A DNA stretch of 55,923 nt from assembly GCA_030150505.1 (NCBI GenBank), contig JASLFS010000060.1, positions 1 to 55,923 of the forward strand. The letters run 5' to 3'. The first letter of the stretch is position 1. The number at the start of each line of letters is the position of its first letter. The translations under genes were made by a program, and so were the position numbers. The notes under the pieces were generated by a model that was given only the letters and a program-made list of their open reading frames with translations, made no database searches and had not been told where the DNA came from. Below are positions 43,979 through 52,955 of this stretch, one piece after another. This DNA is from Vitreoscilla sp. (lineage in GTDB: Bacteria > Pseudomonadota > Gammaproteobacteria > Burkholderiales > Neisseriaceae).

Positions 43979-44005
43979 TTGTTCTTGCCTGAAATAAGTT
44001 ATAAT
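43979..44005 (+). promoter_or_regulatory. Candidate promoter of gatCAB
   Basis: TATAAT at 44000-44005 is a perfect -10 box, with TTGTTC at 43979-43984 as -35. The 15-bp spacing is shorter than ideal. It lies about 90 bp upstream of gatC in the divergent mreB-gatC gap. A GTGAC/GTCAC repeat with 16-nt spacing (44009-44034) follows. Confidence 0.4.
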
Positions 44006-44093
44006 TCTGTGACATGATTCAGGCATTTCGTCACGGAAACGCAATATGATACCTTAGATTGTCGTATTTGCTAACAAATTTTGAGGAAAAAAA

Positions 44094-44381
44094 ATGGCTT
44101 TAACAAAAAATGACATTGAGAAATTAGCCAAGCTCTCTCGTTTATCATTGACTGAGCAAGAAGCAAACCAAGCCATCGAAGATTTGAGTAATATTTTTGC
44201 AATGGTTGAAAAAATGCAAGTTGTTGATACTACAAATGTTGAGCCGATGAGTCATCCACATGAATTGGCTTTACGTTTGCGAGAAGATAAAGTTATAGAA
44301 GTAGATCGCCATCAAGATTATCAGCAAATTGCTCCTGCAGTTTCAAGCGATTTATATTTGGTTCCTAAGGTTATTGAGTAA
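44094..44381 (+). CDS. gatC: Aspartyl/glutamyl-tRNA amidotransferase subunit C
   Basis: This small subunit of 95 residues wraps around GatA and stabilises GatCAB. IEKLAKLSRLSLTEQEANQ and TTNVEPMSHPHELALRLRED are typical of the family. A GAGG ribosome site precedes the ATG. It is first of gatC-gatA-gatB, separated from gatA by 69 bp. Confidence 0.95.
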   Translation: MALTKNDIEKLAKLSRLSLTEQEANQAIEDLSNIFAMVEKMQVVDTTNVEPMSHPHELALRLREDKVIEVDRHQDYQQIAPAVSSDLYLVPKVIE

Positions 44382-44450
44382 TACATATTACTTATCTCCA
44401 ATGAATATTTTAATGTACCTTAAATATTGCCTTATTAAGAATATCTATTT

Positions 44451-45902
44451 ATGAAAAATTTAACGGTTAAAGCTTGTAGCGATTTGCTACAAAGTAAAGA
44501 TATTTCAGCAACAGAGTTGGCTCAGGAATATCTTGCAGGCATTAATGAACACAATGCCAAAACAAATGGTTTTATTCAGCTAAACCAAGAGAAGACATTG
44601 GCCGAAGCCAAGTTGGCTGATGCAAAATTGGCATCAGGACAAGGAACTGTTCTAACAGGTGTTCCTATTGCATATAAAGATTTATTTTGCCATGAAGGCT
44701 GGCGTAGTGCTTGTTCTTCAAAAATGCTAGATAATTTTATTTCTCCATATACTGCAACAGTTATTCAAAGACTGAACCATCATGGCATGGTCACTTTGGG
44801 TCGAACGAACATGGATGAATTTGCCATGGGCTCAACAACTGAAAGTTCAGTTGATGGTGCTACATTAAATCCATGGAATGTTGAACATGTTCCGGGAGGA
44901 TCTTCTGGTGGTTCTGCAGCAGTAGTAGCTGCTCGTTTGTCTCCAGCAGCATTAGGCAGTGATACTGGTGGCTCAATTCGTCAGCCAGCTTCTCATTGTG
45001 GCATTACAGGTTTAAAACCAACTTATGGCACTGTTTCTCGATTTGGTATGGTTGCATATGCTTCTAGTTTCGACCAAGCAGGACCAATGGCGCAAACTGC
45101 AGAAGACTGTGCTTTATTGTTAAATGCGATGGTTGGTTTTGATGAAAGAGATTCGACAAGTTTGGATCGTGAGCAAGAAGATTATACTCGTGACTTAAAT
45201 AAACCATTAAATGGTTTAAAAGTAGGTTTGCCGAAAGAGTATTTTGCTGCTGGATTAGATGCAGATGTTGCTAAGAGCATTGATAATGCTGTTGTATTGC
45301 TAAAAAGTTTAGGCGCTGAAACTGTTGAAGTTTCTTTGCCGAAAACAGAGCTAACTATTCCTGCTTATTATGTATTGGCTTCTGCTGAGGCTAGTACTAA
45401 CTTATCTCGTTATGATGGCGTTCGTTATGGTTATCGCACAGATAAATATGACGGCTTGGAAGAAATGTATTGCAAAACTCGTTCAGAAGGATTTGGCGAG
45501 GAAGTTAAGCGTCGTATTTTGATGGGTGCTTATGTATTGTCGCATGGATATTATGATGCTTATTATTTAAAGGCTCAAAAATTGCGTCGATTGGTGTCTG
45601 AAGATTTTCAAGCTGCTTTTGCTCAGTGTGATGTTATTTTAGGACCTGTTGCACCAACGGCTGCTCCTAAAATTGGTACTGCTTCTGATCCTGTACAAAT
45701 GTACTTAGGCGATATTTATACCACCAGCGCAAACTTGGCGGGTTTACCAGCAATGAGCTTACCAGCTGGCATGAGTATTGAAGGATTGCCAATTGGGGTG
45801 CAATTGATTGGTGATTATTTTGCAGAAGCAAAATTGTTAAATGTCGCACATCAAATGCAGCAAAATAGTGATTGGCATACTAAAGTGCCTTTTGCTTTAT
45901 AA
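44451..45902 (+). CDS. gatA: Glutamyl/aspartyl-tRNA amidotransferase subunit A
   Basis: This 483-residue amidase generates ammonia from glutamine for GatB. The Ser-cisSer-Lys triad is intact: Lys76 in PIAYKDLFC, Ser151 in PGGSSGGSAAV and Ser175 in GSDTGGSIRQPA. Length matches the family (about 485). GatCAB converts misacylated Glu-tRNA(Gln) or Asp-tRNA(Asn), so the organism probably lacks GlnRS or AsnRS; Neisseria have GatCAB too. Confidence 0.97.
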   Translation: MKNLTVKACSDLLQSKDISATELAQEYLAGINEHNAKTNGFIQLNQEKTLAEAKLADAKLASGQGTVLTGVPIAYKDLFCHEGWRSACSSKMLDNFISPYTATVIQRLNHHGMVTLGRTNMDEFAMGSTTESSVDGATLNPWNVEHVPGGSSGGSAAVVAARLSPAALGSDTGGSIRQPASHCGITGLKPTYGTVSRFGMVAYASSFDQAGPMAQTAEDCALLLNAMVGFDERDSTSLDREQEDYTRDLNKPLNGLKVGLPKEYFAAGLDADVAKSIDNAVVLLKSLGAETVEVSLPKTELTIPAYYVLASAEASTNLSRYDGVRYGYRTDKYDGLEEMYCKTRSEGFGEEVKRRILMGAYVLSHGYYDAYYLKAQKLRRLVSEDFQAAFAQCDVILGPVAPTAAPKIGTASDPVQMYLGDIYTTSANLAGLPAMSLPAGMSIEGLPIGVQLIGDYFAEAKLLNVAHQMQQNSDWHTKVPFAL

Positions 45903-45945
45903 GACGATTAATTGATTATTTAGATTGAGATAAAGAAAGACCAAT

Positions 45946-47373
45946 ATGAATTGGGAAACCGTAATCGGTCTTGAGGTGCATGTGCAGCTCAATACAAAAT
46001 CAAAAATTTTTAGTGGTACTTCTGCACAATTCGGTGCAGTGCCTAATTCGCATGCGAGCTTAGTTGAGCTAGCCATGCCTGGTGCCTTGCCTGTCATGAA
46101 TAAATCAGTCATTGAAAAGGCCATTAAATTGGGCTTGGCAATGAATTTTACGATTAATCAAAAGAATATTTTTGACCGTAAAAACTATTTTTATCCTGAT
46201 TTGCCAAAAGGCTATCAAATTAGCCAAATGGATAAGCCAATCATTGAGCATGGGCAATTAGATATTGTTGTTGGCGATAATGTTCGTACTATTAATGTCA
46301 CTCGTGCGCACATGGAAGAAGATGCGGGTAAATCAGTTCATGAAGGCATGGACGGTTTTACTGGTATTGACTTAAATAGAGCAGGGACACCTTTGTTAGA
46401 AGTTGTTTCAGAGCCAGAAATGAGCTCAGCAGCAGAAGCTGTTGCATATGCCAAAGCGTTACATTCTCTAGTAACGTGGCTAGATATCTGTGATGGTAAT
46501 ATGGCTGAAGGCTCTTTCAGGATTGATGCGAACGTATCTGTTCGTCCTCAAGGACAAAAAGAATTTGGTACCCGTTGTGAAATCAAAAACTTAAATTCTT
46601 TCCGTTTTCTTGAGCAAGCCATTAATTATGAAATTGAACGTCAAATTGAATTAATTGAAGATGGCGGCAAAGTGATTCAACAAACCCGTTTGTTTGATCC
46701 TGATAATGGTGAAACACGTGCTATGCGTTCAAAAGAAGACGCACATGATTACCGTTATTTCCCTGATCCTGATTTATTGCCAGTGCTTATTAGTGATGAG
46801 CAGATTGCTGAAATTAAATCACAAATGCCTGAATTGCCAAAAGACATGGCTAGCCGTTTTATTACCGAATATGAAGTCAGTGAATATGATGCTCATATTT
46901 TAACAAGTAATAGAGAAACCGCTGATTTCTTTGAGTTGGTAGCAAAAAATAGTGGTTTTGGTAAGTTATCTGCAAACTGGGTAATTGGTGACTTGGCTGC
47001 AGCTTTGAATAAGCATGAGCTAGATTTAGCTAATAGTCCTATTAATGCGTTGCGATTAGCGGGATTAATTGAAAAAATTGCGGATAACACATTATCAAGT
47101 AAGCTTGCTAAGCAAGTTTTTGAAGCCATGTGGGAGAGTGATTTAACAGCAGAAGCCATTATTGAACGTGATGGGCTAAAACAAATCACAGATACTGGTG
47201 CTATTGAAGCAATGATTGATGAAGTTTTGAGTAAAAATGAAAAATCAGTTGCTGAATATAAGGCTGGTAAAGAAAAGGCTTTAAATGCTTTGGTTGGTCA
47301 AGTGATGAAAGCAAGTAAAGGTAAAGCAAATCCAGCTCAAGTCCAAGAATTAATGAAAGCTAAATTAGTTTAA
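45946..47373 (+). CDS. gatB: Aspartyl/glutamyl-tRNA amidotransferase subunit B
   Basis: This 475-residue subunit binds misacylated tRNA, activates it with ATP and transfers the amide. WETVIGLEVHVQLNTKSKIF and FYPDLPKGYQISQMDKPI, then VTRAHMEEDAGKSVHEG, are diagnostic of the GatB kinase domain. The C-terminal YqeY-like helical domain ends in GQVMKASKGKANPAQVQELM. Length is standard. It follows gatA after a 43-bp gap, with AAAGAAAG as a moderate ribosome site. Confidence 0.97.
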   Translation: MNWETVIGLEVHVQLNTKSKIFSGTSAQFGAVPNSHASLVELAMPGALPVMNKSVIEKAIKLGLAMNFTINQKNIFDRKNYFYPDLPKGYQISQMDKPIIEHGQLDIVVGDNVRTINVTRAHMEEDAGKSVHEGMDGFTGIDLNRAGTPLLEVVSEPEMSSAAEAVAYAKALHSLVTWLDICDGNMAEGSFRIDANVSVRPQGQKEFGTRCEIKNLNSFRFLEQAINYEIERQIELIEDGGKVIQQTRLFDPDNGETRAMRSKEDAHDYRYFPDPDLLPVLISDEQIAEIKSQMPELPKDMASRFITEYEVSEYDAHILTSNRETADFFELVAKNSGFGKLSANWVIGDLAAALNKHELDLANSPINALRLAGLIEKIADNTLSSKLAKQVFEAMWESDLTAEAIIERDGLKQITDTGAIEAMIDEVLSKNEKSVAEYKAGKEKALNALVGQVMKASKGKANPAQVQELMKAKLV

Positions 47374-47389
47374 TTTTCTGGGCATTGAT

Positions 47390-47423
47390 TTAGGCTACTT
47401 ATTCAGAGAAATAAGTAGCCTAA
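47390..47423 (+). terminator. Perfect 14-bp hairpin between gatB and lptE
   Basis: TTAGGCTACTTATT and AATAAGTAGCCTAA pair over 14 bp with a 6-nt loop. No T-run follows; instead TAAAAAAGGA leads into the lptE ribosome site 7 bp later. It may be an atypical terminator, an RNA 3'-end stabiliser for gatCAB, or an element that controls lptE translation. Confidence 0.55.
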
Positions 47424-47439
47424 TAAAAAAGGATAATCA

Positions 47440-47982
47440 ATGAAATTACATTCATTAATTGGTTTGATGGCAGTTTTTGTTTTAAGTGCTTGTGGTTTTC
47501 ATTTGCGAGGCATGGGTGGTGAAAGTAAACAACCTTTGCCTTTCAAAGAGTTTGCGATTGAATCTAGCGATGCCGGTATGTTAAGCGCAGTTAGAAATCA
47601 AGTTGTTAGCCAGCCTGATATGGCATTGGTAGAGCTAGCGGATGCAAAAGGTGTTATTAAAGTTTTACAAGCGCGGACGCAAAGAGAAGTCAGTGCTGTT
47701 AACTTAAGTGGATCGGCAATTGAATATTTGTTGATATTACAAGTTGATGCTCAAGTTTTGGTTGATGGTAAATTATTGCGTGAGAAGCCAATCACCGCAA
47801 CGGTAAGACGTCATATGGATTATGCCAATACTGAAATTTTGGGTAAAAATGAAGAACAAGATCAATTGTGGGCAGATATGCGACAAGATGCTGCTAGCAA
47901 TCTATTAAGACAGGTCCGTGTTTTGATTAATGAGCAGTCAGCATTGGCTGCACCAGCTGATCAGAGTCTAGATTCTAAATGA
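47440..47982 (+). CDS. lptE: LPS-assembly lipoprotein LptE
   Basis: This 180-residue outer-membrane lipoprotein plugs the LptD barrel and helps insert lipopolysaccharide. The signal peptide ends in FVLSACGFHLRGMG, a lipobox followed by the FHLRG motif found at the start of mature LptE. It overlaps holA by 4 bp, the usual lptE-holA pairing. AAGG lies eight bases before the ATG, directly below the gatB-lptE hairpin. Confidence 0.9.
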   Translation: MKLHSLIGLMAVFVLSACGFHLRGMGGESKQPLPFKEFAIESSDAGMLSAVRNQVVSQPDMALVELADAKGVIKVLQARTQREVSAVNLSGSAIEYLLILQVDAQVLVDGKLLREKPITATVRRHMDYANTEILGKNEEQDQLWADMRQDAASNLLRQVRVLINEQSALAAPADQSLDSK

Positions 47983-48983
47983 GTACGTTTAAAAAAATAC
48001 TTAGCCAAGCACAGGAGCGCTTGGCTTCTTTTTATATTATTTATGGTGAAGAGGATTTATTGAGGATTGAGGCCATAGATGGCTTAAGACAAGCTTCAAT
48101 AGTTCAAGGTTTTGATCAGAAAGAGCAGTTTTTTGTTGATAATTCACACTTTGATTGGAGCAAGGTTTTCGACTCCATGCAAAGTATGGGGTTGTTTGCA
48201 GAGAAAAAATTAATTGAAATTCATATTCCCAATGGTAAGCCTGGAAAAGAGGGCGGAGCTGCTTTACAAGAGATATTAAATTTATCTTGTGATGATGTGG
48301 TTGTTATTTTAATGCTACCGAAATTGGAGCGTGCTCAATTAAATACCGCATGGTTTAAAGCATGGCAAAAGCAAGCGCAAATTTATGATGCAAAAAGTAT
48401 TACGGCAGAACAATTACCAAAATGGATTCAATCACGTTTGAGTGAATATCAGTTGCAGATTGATGCGAATGCTCTGTTATTGTTCGCCGAAAAGGTAGAA
48501 GGTAATTTGTTGGCTGCTAAGCAGGAAATTGATAAGTTATCTTTGTTGTTTCCAGCTAATACAGTATTGACACTGGCTAATGTACAGGAAGTGATTGCCA
48601 ATGTTGCACGTTTTGATATCTTTCAGTTGGCAAGCGCATGGATGGAAGGCAATGCTGCAGCAACATATCGTTTAGTGGCTGGTTTGGAGCAAGAGGGTGA
48701 TGAGCCTATTTTACCTTTGTGGGCGGTGAGCGAGGATATTCGCACTTTAATCAAATTAAAAGCGGGATTATCACAAGGTACTTCGCAGAAAGATTTGATA
48801 CAGTCGCTGCGTCTATGGGGAGATAAACAGTATGCTGCCATGGCTGCTGCAAAACGGTTGAGCGTTTTACGTTTAATGGATGCATTACAATCCTGTGCTG
48901 TTGTTGATAGGCAAATTAAAGGCGCAGAAGATGGTCGAGCCTGGGCTACATTACAAAAATTGTTAATGGATTTATCAGTATGA
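47979..48983 (+). CDS. holA: DNA polymerase III subunit delta (HolA)
   Basis: This 334-residue clamp-loader subunit opens the beta sliding clamp. The start IIYGEEDLLRIEAIDGLRQ is typical of delta, and VLMLPKLERAQLNTAWFKAW and KVEGNLLAAKQEIDKL define the AAA+-like domains I and II. The C-terminal collar domain ends AWATLQKLLMDL. Length is close to E. coli HolA (343). Both ends overlap neighbours by 4 bp, so lptE, holA and the next small gene are translationally coupled. Confidence 0.93.
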   Translation: MSTFKKILSQAQERLASFYIIYGEEDLLRIEAIDGLRQASIVQGFDQKEQFFVDNSHFDWSKVFDSMQSMGLFAEKKLIEIHIPNGKPGKEGGAALQEILNLSCDDVVVILMLPKLERAQLNTAWFKAWQKQAQIYDAKSITAEQLPKWIQSRLSEYQLQIDANALLLFAEKVEGNLLAAKQEIDKLSLLFPANTVLTLANVQEVIANVARFDIFQLASAWMEGNAAATYRLVAGLEQEGDEPILPLWAVSEDIRTLIKLKAGLSQGTSQKDLIQSLRLWGDKQYAAMAAAKRLSVLRLMDALQSCAVVDRQIKGAEDGRAWATLQKLLMDLSV

Positions 48984-49270
48984 GCCAGATTGATTCTTTT
49001 GATAAAAGAGTGCTTATTAAGAGTAATTGGCCTTTATGGCTCAAGATTTTATTGCCATATTCGACCTTAAGCCATGCAGTTAAGATATATAGAATTAATC
49101 GGATTATGTATCCAGTATCGCTTTTTAACGAAGAAAAAGTTTTGGTTAATCCAAATAGTTTGAAATTAAAAATTAAAAACTATTATTTTGTAGCCAGTCG
49201 AATGGGATTATTGCCGAAAGATTTTCGATTTGTCATTGTTAAATGGACTCATAAGAAATCTTCTAAATAA
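48980..49270 (+). CDS. Hypothetical 96-residue basic protein downstream of holA
   Basis: I do not recognise this protein. It is basic (Lys/Arg-rich) and has a moderately hydrophobic stretch, WLKILLPYSTLSHAVKIY, that could be a membrane-associated helix. There is no signal peptide. The ATG overlaps the holA stop codon by 4 bp (ATGA), which strongly supports translation. Its codons look like those of the neighbours. No motif or metal site is visible. Confidence 0.65.
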   Translation: MSQIDSFDKRVLIKSNWPLWLKILLPYSTLSHAVKIYRINRIMYPVSLFNEEKVLVNPNSLKLKIKNYYFVASRMGLLPKDFRFVIVKWTHKKSSK

Positions 49271-49384
49271 AGCTACTTGTAAGTTGATTATATTGCAGTG
49301 CAAAATAGAAGTTCAATGACTTTGTTTTCTTTTTGGGTACAATAGCTATTTGGTATATTAAGTTTTATCTGAGGAGAGTATCAA

Positions 49385-50353
49385 ATGGTTTTTGAGTGGC
49401 TCACTCAATATCGCTCCAGTACCGGTCTAACTGCTTTTATTTCCCATCCTAGTTTTTATCAACATAATATGGGAGAAGGGCATCCGGAAGGACCTGAGCG
49501 GTTAGCAGCAATAAAAGATCAGCTTATGTCTGCCCAAATTTTTGATTATTTATATGAAGTTGAAGCAGATGAAGTGACTTCTGTTCAATTAGCACGAGTG
49601 CATCCTCCTCGCTATATTCAATATTTAGAATCAGTTGCTCCTGATGTAGGAACATATCGGGTAGATACCGATACAGCAATGAATAAAGGTACTTTAAAAG
49701 CAGCTAGATATGCAGCAGGTGCTGTTGTAAAAGCTGTTGATTTAGTGATGCAAGAAAAAGTACCCAATGCATTTTGTGCTGTTCGACCACCTGGCCATCA
49801 TGCTGAAACGGATAAGGCCATGGGTTTCTGCTTTTTCAATAATGTTGCTATTGGCGTGATGCATGCTATTGCTGTTTATCATCTTAAAAGAGTGGTTGTG
49901 ATTGATTTTGATATCCACCATGGCAATGGTACTGAAGAGATCTTCAAAGATGATCCTCGGGTAATGCTTTTATCCAGTTTTCAACATCCATTTTTTCCAT
50001 ATAGTGGTGATAAGCGGTTAGGAAGTAATCGGCATATTATTAATATTCCGATGCCATCAGGTACCACTGGTATAGAGTTTCGTGAAATGGTTGCTGATGC
50101 ATGGTTTTACCAGATAGAACAGTTTAATCCTGAATTGATTTTTATTAGTGCGGGATTTGATGCTCATGTTGAAGATGAAATGGGTAATTTCGGATTGGTT
50201 GAAGCGGATTATAAGTGGATGACTGAGCATATACTGAGATTGGCACAGTTGCACTGTCACGGCAAAGTCATATCAGTGTTAGAAGGTGGGTATGATTTAT
50301 CTTCTTTAGCAAGAAGTGTGGCAACTCATGTGAAAGTTTTAGCTGATAATTAA
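49385..50353 (+). CDS. Histone deacetylase-family (acetoin utilisation-like) hydrolase
   Basis: This 322-residue zinc hydrolase of the arginase/deacetylase fold starts with an HNMGEGHPEGPERLAAI block. The catalytic His pair is in VRPPGHHAETDKAMGF, the zinc ligands Asp and His in VIDFDIHHGNGTEE, and GFDAHVEDEMGNF completes the site. In bacteria such enzymes deacetylate small acetylated molecules (polyamines, acetoin-linked proteins); the substrate here is unknown. Given polyamine transport in this window, an acetylpolyamine amidohydrolase role is possible but unsupported. TGAGGAG is a strong ribosome site. Confidence 0.9.
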   Translation: MVFEWLTQYRSSTGLTAFISHPSFYQHNMGEGHPEGPERLAAIKDQLMSAQIFDYLYEVEADEVTSVQLARVHPPRYIQYLESVAPDVGTYRVDTDTAMNKGTLKAARYAAGAVVKAVDLVMQEKVPNAFCAVRPPGHHAETDKAMGFCFFNNVAIGVMHAIAVYHLKRVVVIDFDIHHGNGTEEIFKDDPRVMLLSSFQHPFFPYSGDKRLGSNRHIINIPMPSGTTGIEFREMVADAWFYQIEQFNPELIFISAGFDAHVEDEMGNFGLVEADYKWMTEHILRLAQLHCHGKVISVLEGGYDLSSLARSVATHVKVLADN

Positions 50354-50356
50354 AAC

Positions 50357-50384
50357 AATAGCCGTTTGGATTTAAACGGCTATT
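50357..50384. terminator. Hairpin terminator between HDAC-like and GNAT genes
   Basis: AATAGCCGTTT and AAACGGCTATT pair over 11 bp between convergent genes; T-rich sequence follows on the plus strand (ATTCAATTATT), so the tail is weak. Confidence 0.75.
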
Positions 50385-50390
50385 ATTCAA

Positions 50391-50810
50391 TTATTCTTGA
50401 CCAACAGTGTATGCTAATCCGCAAGATTCTGGCCAAACAGGTTTAAAGCCATATTTTTCATAAAGATGGTAAGCATTACTATCAGCAGTTAGGCTGACAT
50501 AACAAGATGTAGGCAGTGATTTTTTGATGTATTCATCAAGCTTTTGCATCACAGTTTTACCTAAGCCTCGTTTTTGATAAGCAGGTAAAACACAAATATC
50601 AACAACTTCGCAATAAAGTGCACCGTCACCAATTAATCTACCCATCCCAATAACTTGATTAGTTTCAATGTCCGTTAGAACAACGCAGCATAAAGATTGA
50701 TTTAAACCTTTAGTTGCTGCTTCGAGGGTACGTTCTGGTAATCCGCAGCTTTCACGTAAATATAAGTAGATTTGTGGATCAATAATTTTGTATTCTGAAA
50801 GAATGCTCAT
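50391..50810 (-). CDS. GNAT-family N-acetyltransferase
   Basis: This 139-residue acetyltransferase has the acetyl-CoA pyrophosphate-binding loop in CVLPAYQKRGLGKTVMQKLD (Q-x-x-G-x-G pattern) and the closing motif ADSNAYHLYEKYGFKPV. Substrate is unknown. It is a single gene; GGAG five bases before the ATG supports the start. It faces the deacetylase-like gene, and acetyltransferase/deacetylase neighbours can share a substrate, but this is speculation. Confidence 0.88.
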   Translation of the reverse strand: MSILSEYKIIDPQIYLYLRESCGLPERTLEAATKGLNQSLCCVVLTDIETNQVIGMGRLIGDGALYCEVVDICVLPAYQKRGLGKTVMQKLDEYIKKSLPTSCYVSLTADSNAYHLYEKYGFKPVWPESCGLAYTVGQE

Positions 50811-51049
50811 GCTGGCTCCAGTTCTTTAGAGAGCGGTTATTCTAGCACTATTTTTATATTTTTTAGCTGAATGATATACTTTTAGTGGCGTAATTATAAT
50901 GATTATAGATGGTGTTAATTTCATTATTTAAAGAAGTAAATAATTTTTATTATCATTTTTAATGATTATATTTAAATCATAGCTTGAATAGATAGAAAAT
51001 TAAAGTGATTTTTAATCATGTAATTTAATTAATTTAGAGGAGATAATGA
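50811..51049. other. AT-rich divergent intergenic region (GNAT / PEBP)
   Basis: This 239-bp region separates divergent genes. It is very AT-rich, with repeated AATGATTATA-like words (around 50898 and 50961) and an ATCATT-TTT-AATGAT palindrome at 50952-50966 that faintly resembles a Fur site. No ORF or RNA gene is evident. Confidence 0.4.
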
Positions 51050-51538
51050 ATGTCTAATAATTTTAAAGTGTTAAGTAATGAGTTTGTAGATGGACAATTA
51101 TTGCCAGCTAATTTTCAGGCTGATCACCCTGAAGCAGCATCGCCTCAGCTAAGTTGGACAGGTATTCCTGTTGGAACAAAAAGTATTGCGGTAACAATGC
51201 ATGATCCAGATGCACCCACAGGAGGAGCAGGTTGGTGGCATTGGATGGTGATTAATTTGCCTGCTGATTTAACTGAATTAGGGCATAATGCAGGGGAGAT
51301 TGGTAATGCTAAATTGCCTAAAGAATCTCGTCAATTAAGAAATGATGGCGGTGAATATGCTTATGGTGGTTGCATGCCACCAGAGGGAGATGGGGCTCAT
51401 CGCTATAATTTTACAATTTATGCATTGGATTGTGATGTTATTGATGTTCCTGAAGATGCAACGACATCTTTAACAGGATTTATGATTAATCATCATTGTA
51501 TTGGTAAAACCACAATAACAGGTCGATATCAACGGTAA
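51050..51538 (+). CDS. YbhB/YbcL-family PEBP (Raf kinase inhibitor-like) protein
   Basis: This 162-residue protein of the phosphatidylethanolamine-binding family has PQLSWTGIPVGTKSIAVTMHDPDAPTGG (in parts), where DPDAP is the ligand-site motif. YGGCMPPEGDGAHRYNFTIYAL, in parts, contains the second conserved GxxPP-x-HRY motif. No signal peptide is present, so it is cytoplasmic like YbhB. The function of bacterial members is not known. AGAGGAG precedes the start, and a terminator follows. Confidence 0.93.
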   Translation: MSNNFKVLSNEFVDGQLLPANFQADHPEAASPQLSWTGIPVGTKSIAVTMHDPDAPTGGAGWWHWMVINLPADLTELGHNAGEIGNAKLPKESRQLRNDGGEYAYGGCMPPEGDGAHRYNFTIYALDCDVIDVPEDATTSLTGFMINHHCIGKTTITGRYQR

Positions 51539-51573
51539 AAAAATGGCTGCAATATTAATTGCAGCCATTTTTT
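51537..51573. terminator. Bidirectional Rho-independent terminator (PEBP / pmm)
   Basis: AAATGGCTGCAAT and ATTGCAGCCATTT form a strong stem flanked by A-run and T-run on the two sides, between convergent genes. Confidence 0.92.
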
Positions 51574-51575
51574 AT

Positions 51576-52955
51576 TTAAAAATCAATATCGTTGATATAT
51601 GAAGATAGTAGTTGTTTAAATTCATTTCTAATGCGGTTTAAAGCTAAATCGCTATCAGCTTCAAATCGTAACACCAAAACAGGGGTTGTATTGGATGCTC
51701 GAACTAAACCAAAACCATCTTTGTACTCAACACGAAGGCCGTCAATTTTACTGACATGAAGGGCATTCTCAAATTGAAGCTCTTCTTGTAATTGTTGAAT
51801 TAACTGATGATTTTTACCTTCTTCATGCATGTTGATGTTGATTTCTGGCGTAGAAATAGCATTGGGTAAATTGTTTAGGGTTGATGTTGGATTATCAACT
51901 TTAGATAATATTTCTAATAAGCGAGCGCCAGCATACATGCCATCATCAAAGCCAAACCAGCGTTCTTTAAAGAATATATGACCGCTCATTTCACCTGCTA
52001 ATAAGGCGCCAGTTTCTTTCATTTTAGCTTTAATCAGGCTGTGACCCGTTTTACTCATAATCGCTTCACCATGATGCTCCGCAATCCAATTGTTTAATAA
52101 TCTTGTGGATTTAACATCATAAATGATTTTTGCATTGGGTTGGCGAGATAGGACATCAGCAGCAAACAACATGAGTTGACGGTCAGGCCAAATAATTTCA
52201 CCATTTTGAGTAACAACGCCTAGACGGTCGCCATCACCATCAAAAGCCAGCCCAACATCAGCTTGTTCTTGTTCTACAGTTGAAATCAAATCTTGTAAGT
52301 TGGCAATTTTGGCAGGATCAGGATGATGATTTGGGAAATTACCATCAACTTCGCTGTATAGTTCAGTCACTTCGCAGCCTAAGGCTCGATATAAATCACC
52401 TGCAAATGCACCAGCAACACCATTACCACTATCAACAACAATTTTAAGAGGGCGGCTAAGCTTAATATCACCGGTGATAAATTTAAAGTAATCTGGTTGA
52501 ATATCTACTTCTTTAATTGAGCCTGTTGATGGAAGAGTGAGGAACTCATCATTTTTAATGATTTGGTATAGGTTTTGAATGCTATCACCTGATAGCGTAT
52601 CAAACCCAAGCATCATTTTAAAACCATTGTATTCTGGTGGATTGTGGCTCCCTGTAATCATAATGCCAGAGCCAGCAGCCAAAGTGTGAGCAGCAAAATA
52701 AAGCATTGGCGTTGTCACTTGACCAAGTAAAACAACATTTAAACCTGCTTGTGTTAATGTTTGACTCAATACTTGAGCCAGTTTTGGACCTGATAATCGG
52801 CCATCATATCCCAGTGCAATTGTTTTTAAATCTTTTTGAATAGCTTGGGTTACAATTGCTTGTCCAATCGCTTTCGTGCTTTCTTCGGTGATATTGTTAT
52901 TAACAATGCCGCGAATATCATAAGATTTAAAAATTTCTGGTGCTATATTATTCAT
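51576..52955 (-). CDS. Phosphomannomutase/phosphoglucomutase (AlgC/ManB type)
   Basis: This 459-residue enzyme of the alpha-D-phosphohexomutase family has the phosphoserine Ser103 in GIMITGSHNPPEYNG, the magnesium loop DGDGDRLG and the sugar-binding GEMSGHIFF; RASNTTPVLVLRFEA binds the phosphate. It interconverts mannose or glucose 1- and 6-phosphates for LPS, capsule or glycogen precursors, as Neisseria Pgm does. The ATG overlaps the trpD stop by 4 bp, a coupling that joins tryptophan and sugar-nucleotide genes. Confidence 0.92.
   Translation of the reverse strand: MNNIAPEIFKSYDIRGIVNNNITEESTKAIGQAIVTQAIQKDLKTIALGYDGRLSGPKLAQVLSQTLTQAGLNVVLLGQVTTPMLYFAAHTLAAGSGIMITGSHNPPEYNGFKMMLGFDTLSGDSIQNLYQIIKNDEFLTLPSTGSIKEVDIQPDYFKFITGDIKLSRPLKIVVDSGNGVAGAFAGDLYRALGCEVTELYSEVDGNFPNHHPDPAKIANLQDLISTVEQEQADVGLAFDGDGDRLGVVTQNGEIIWPDRQLMLFAADVLSRQPNAKIIYDVKSTRLLNNWIAEHHGEAIMSKTGHSLIKAKMKETGALLAGEMSGHIFFKERWFGFDDGMYAGARLLEILSKVDNPTSTLNNLPNAISTPEININMHEEGKNHQLIQQLQEELQFENALHVSKIDGLRVEYKDGFGLVRASNTTPVLVLRFEADSDLALNRIRNEFKQLLSSYINDIDF

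Noticed and set aside
44009..44034. GTGAC/GTCAC inverted repeat before gatC as T-box or riboswitch
   Set aside because: Arms are five bases with a 16-nt loop and no antiterminator structure is visible.
50952..50966. Fur-box-like palindrome upstream of the PEBP gene
   Set aside because: Only six-base arms in a very AT-rich region; too weak to call a Fur site and no iron gene is next to it.
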